The notes under the pieces: model-generated
Database searches by the model: none
What the model was told of the DNA's origin: nothing
The model's input: the letters and a program-made list of their open reading frames with translations, nothing else
Assembly: GCA_029821515.1 (NCBI GenBank)
Contig: JALGTD010000091.1
Span: 1-6,290, forward strand
From: Candidatus Zipacnadia bacterium
GTDB lineage: Bacteria > Armatimonadota > Zipacnadia > Zipacnadales > Zipacnadaceae
Length of the DNA stretch: 6,290 bases
Direction: 5' to 3'
Shown: positions 5,726 to 6,290 of the stretch, in pieces
How positions within the stretch are numbered: the first letter of the stretch is position 1
How the letters are laid out: each line of letters opens with the position of its first letter
Made by a program: the position numbers and the translations under genes

Positions 5726-6290
5726 TCACATCCGGAAGCGTTCGCCCAGGTAGTATTTGCGCGCGATCGGGTCGTCCGGCAACTGGTCAGAGGAGCCCTG
5801 GGTGCGGATCTTGCCGTCAGATATTATATAGGCCCGGTCAGTTATTCCCAGAGTCTCGCGTACATTGTGGTCAGTGATGAGAATACCTATCTCCTCAGAT
5901 TGCAGGTTCACAACAATGCGCCGGATATCGTCAATGGCGATGGGATCAACGCCAGTAAATGGTTCGTCGAGCAGGATAAACGACGGCGAGGTGCACAGGG
6001 AGCGAGCGATTTCCACGCGGCGCCGCTCCCCGCCGGAGAGAACCTGTCCGAGCTGGTCGGCCAGGTGGCTGATGCCCAGCTTCTCCAGCAGCTCATCGGC
6101 CCGCGCGTCCCGCTGGGCCGCAGTCAGCGGCTGCAACTCCAGAATGAGCATCAGGTTATCGCGCACCGACAGCTTACGAAATACTGACGGCTCCTGGGCC
6201 AGATAGCCCAGTCCCCGGCGGCAACGCTGATGCATAGGCACGGCAGCCAGATCCTCGCCGTCCAGCAGCACCTGCCCCTGTTCAGCTTTA
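5726..6290 (-). CDS. lptB: LPS export ABC transporter ATPase LptB (5' end outside window)
   Basis: The frame is open to the window edge, giving the last 187 residues of a protein usually of about 240. Visible in order are GQVLLDGEDL, PMHQRCRRGLGYLAQEPSVF with the Q-loop glutamine, the FRKLSVRDNL segment typical of LptB, the ABC signature LSGGERRR (about 84-91), Walker B FILLDEPFTGVDP with the catalytic glutamate (about 104-116), the H-loop LITDHNV (histidine about 141), and the LptB-like C terminus RKYYLGERFRM. The Walker A loop lies beyond the window. A GTG at 6269-6271 is in frame but would cut off the N-terminal nucleotide-binding half, so it is not the start. LptB is the cytoplasmic ATPase powering lipid extraction and transport by the Lpt complex. 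The permease it drives follows 62 nt downstream. Confidence 0.97.
   Translation of the reverse strand, partial: KAEQGQVLLDGEDLAAVPMHQRCRRGLGYLAQEPSVFRKLSVRDNLMLILELQPLTAAQRDARADELLEKLGISHLADQLGQVLSGGERRRVEIARSLCTSPSFILLDEPFTGVDPIAIDDIRRIVVNLQSEEIGILITDHNVRETLGITDRAYIISDGKIRTQGSSDQLPDDPIARKYYLGERFRM

Noticed and set aside
5726..6271. GTG at 6269-6271 as the start of the ABC ATPase gene
   Set aside because: A start here would remove the Walker A half; the frame is open to the window edge and the upstream residues (KAEQGQ) fit LptB, so the gene is simply cut by the window.

Overview
The window (about 55-60 % G+C by eye) carries two convergent gene groups of a diderm bacterium. On the + strand is the end of glyQ, then complete glyS (the two subunits of bacterial-type glycyl-tRNA synthetase), then a previously easy-to-miss 55-codon gene for a two-helix membrane peptide. 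On the - strand, reading from the right edge, are lptB (5' end outside the window), an LptF/LptG-family permease, a DUF3084-type membrane-anchored coiled-coil protein, and a small RNase H/RuvC-fold protein related to YqgF.

Organism: lptB plus an LptF/G permease means an outer membrane with LPS-type lipid export. The combination with split alpha/beta GlyRS and with the DUF3084 + YqgF-like pair is one I associate with Terrabacteria diderms, especially outer-membrane-bearing Firmicutes (Negativicutes, Halanaerobiales, Limnochordia-like lineages) and, for parts of it, Cyanobacteria. The fairly high G+C argues against Halanaerobiales. This placement is inference from gene content and should be tested by searching GlyS and LptB.

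Layout: 2-172 glyQ end; 194-2329 glyS; 2330-2467 non-coding leader; 2468-2635 small membrane protein; 2636-2681 convergent gap without a visible terminator; 2682-3143 YqgF-like; 3124-4545 DUF3084 protein (20-nt overlap with the previous gene); 4572-5663 lptF/G; 5726-6290 lptB.

How the genes fit together: LptB hydrolyses ATP and drives the permease, which extracts lipid from the inner membrane for transport across the periplasm. The DUF3084 protein follows in the same tightly packed unit, and its membrane topology, predicted from the charge of its loop, puts a long coiled coil and a C-terminal domain in the periplasm. That makes it a reasonable candidate for an uncharacterised envelope component. 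The YqgF-like protein overlaps it and is probably translationally coupled to it, although its fold suggests a nucleic-acid role. No mobile elements, CRISPR arrays, tRNA or rRNA genes are visible.
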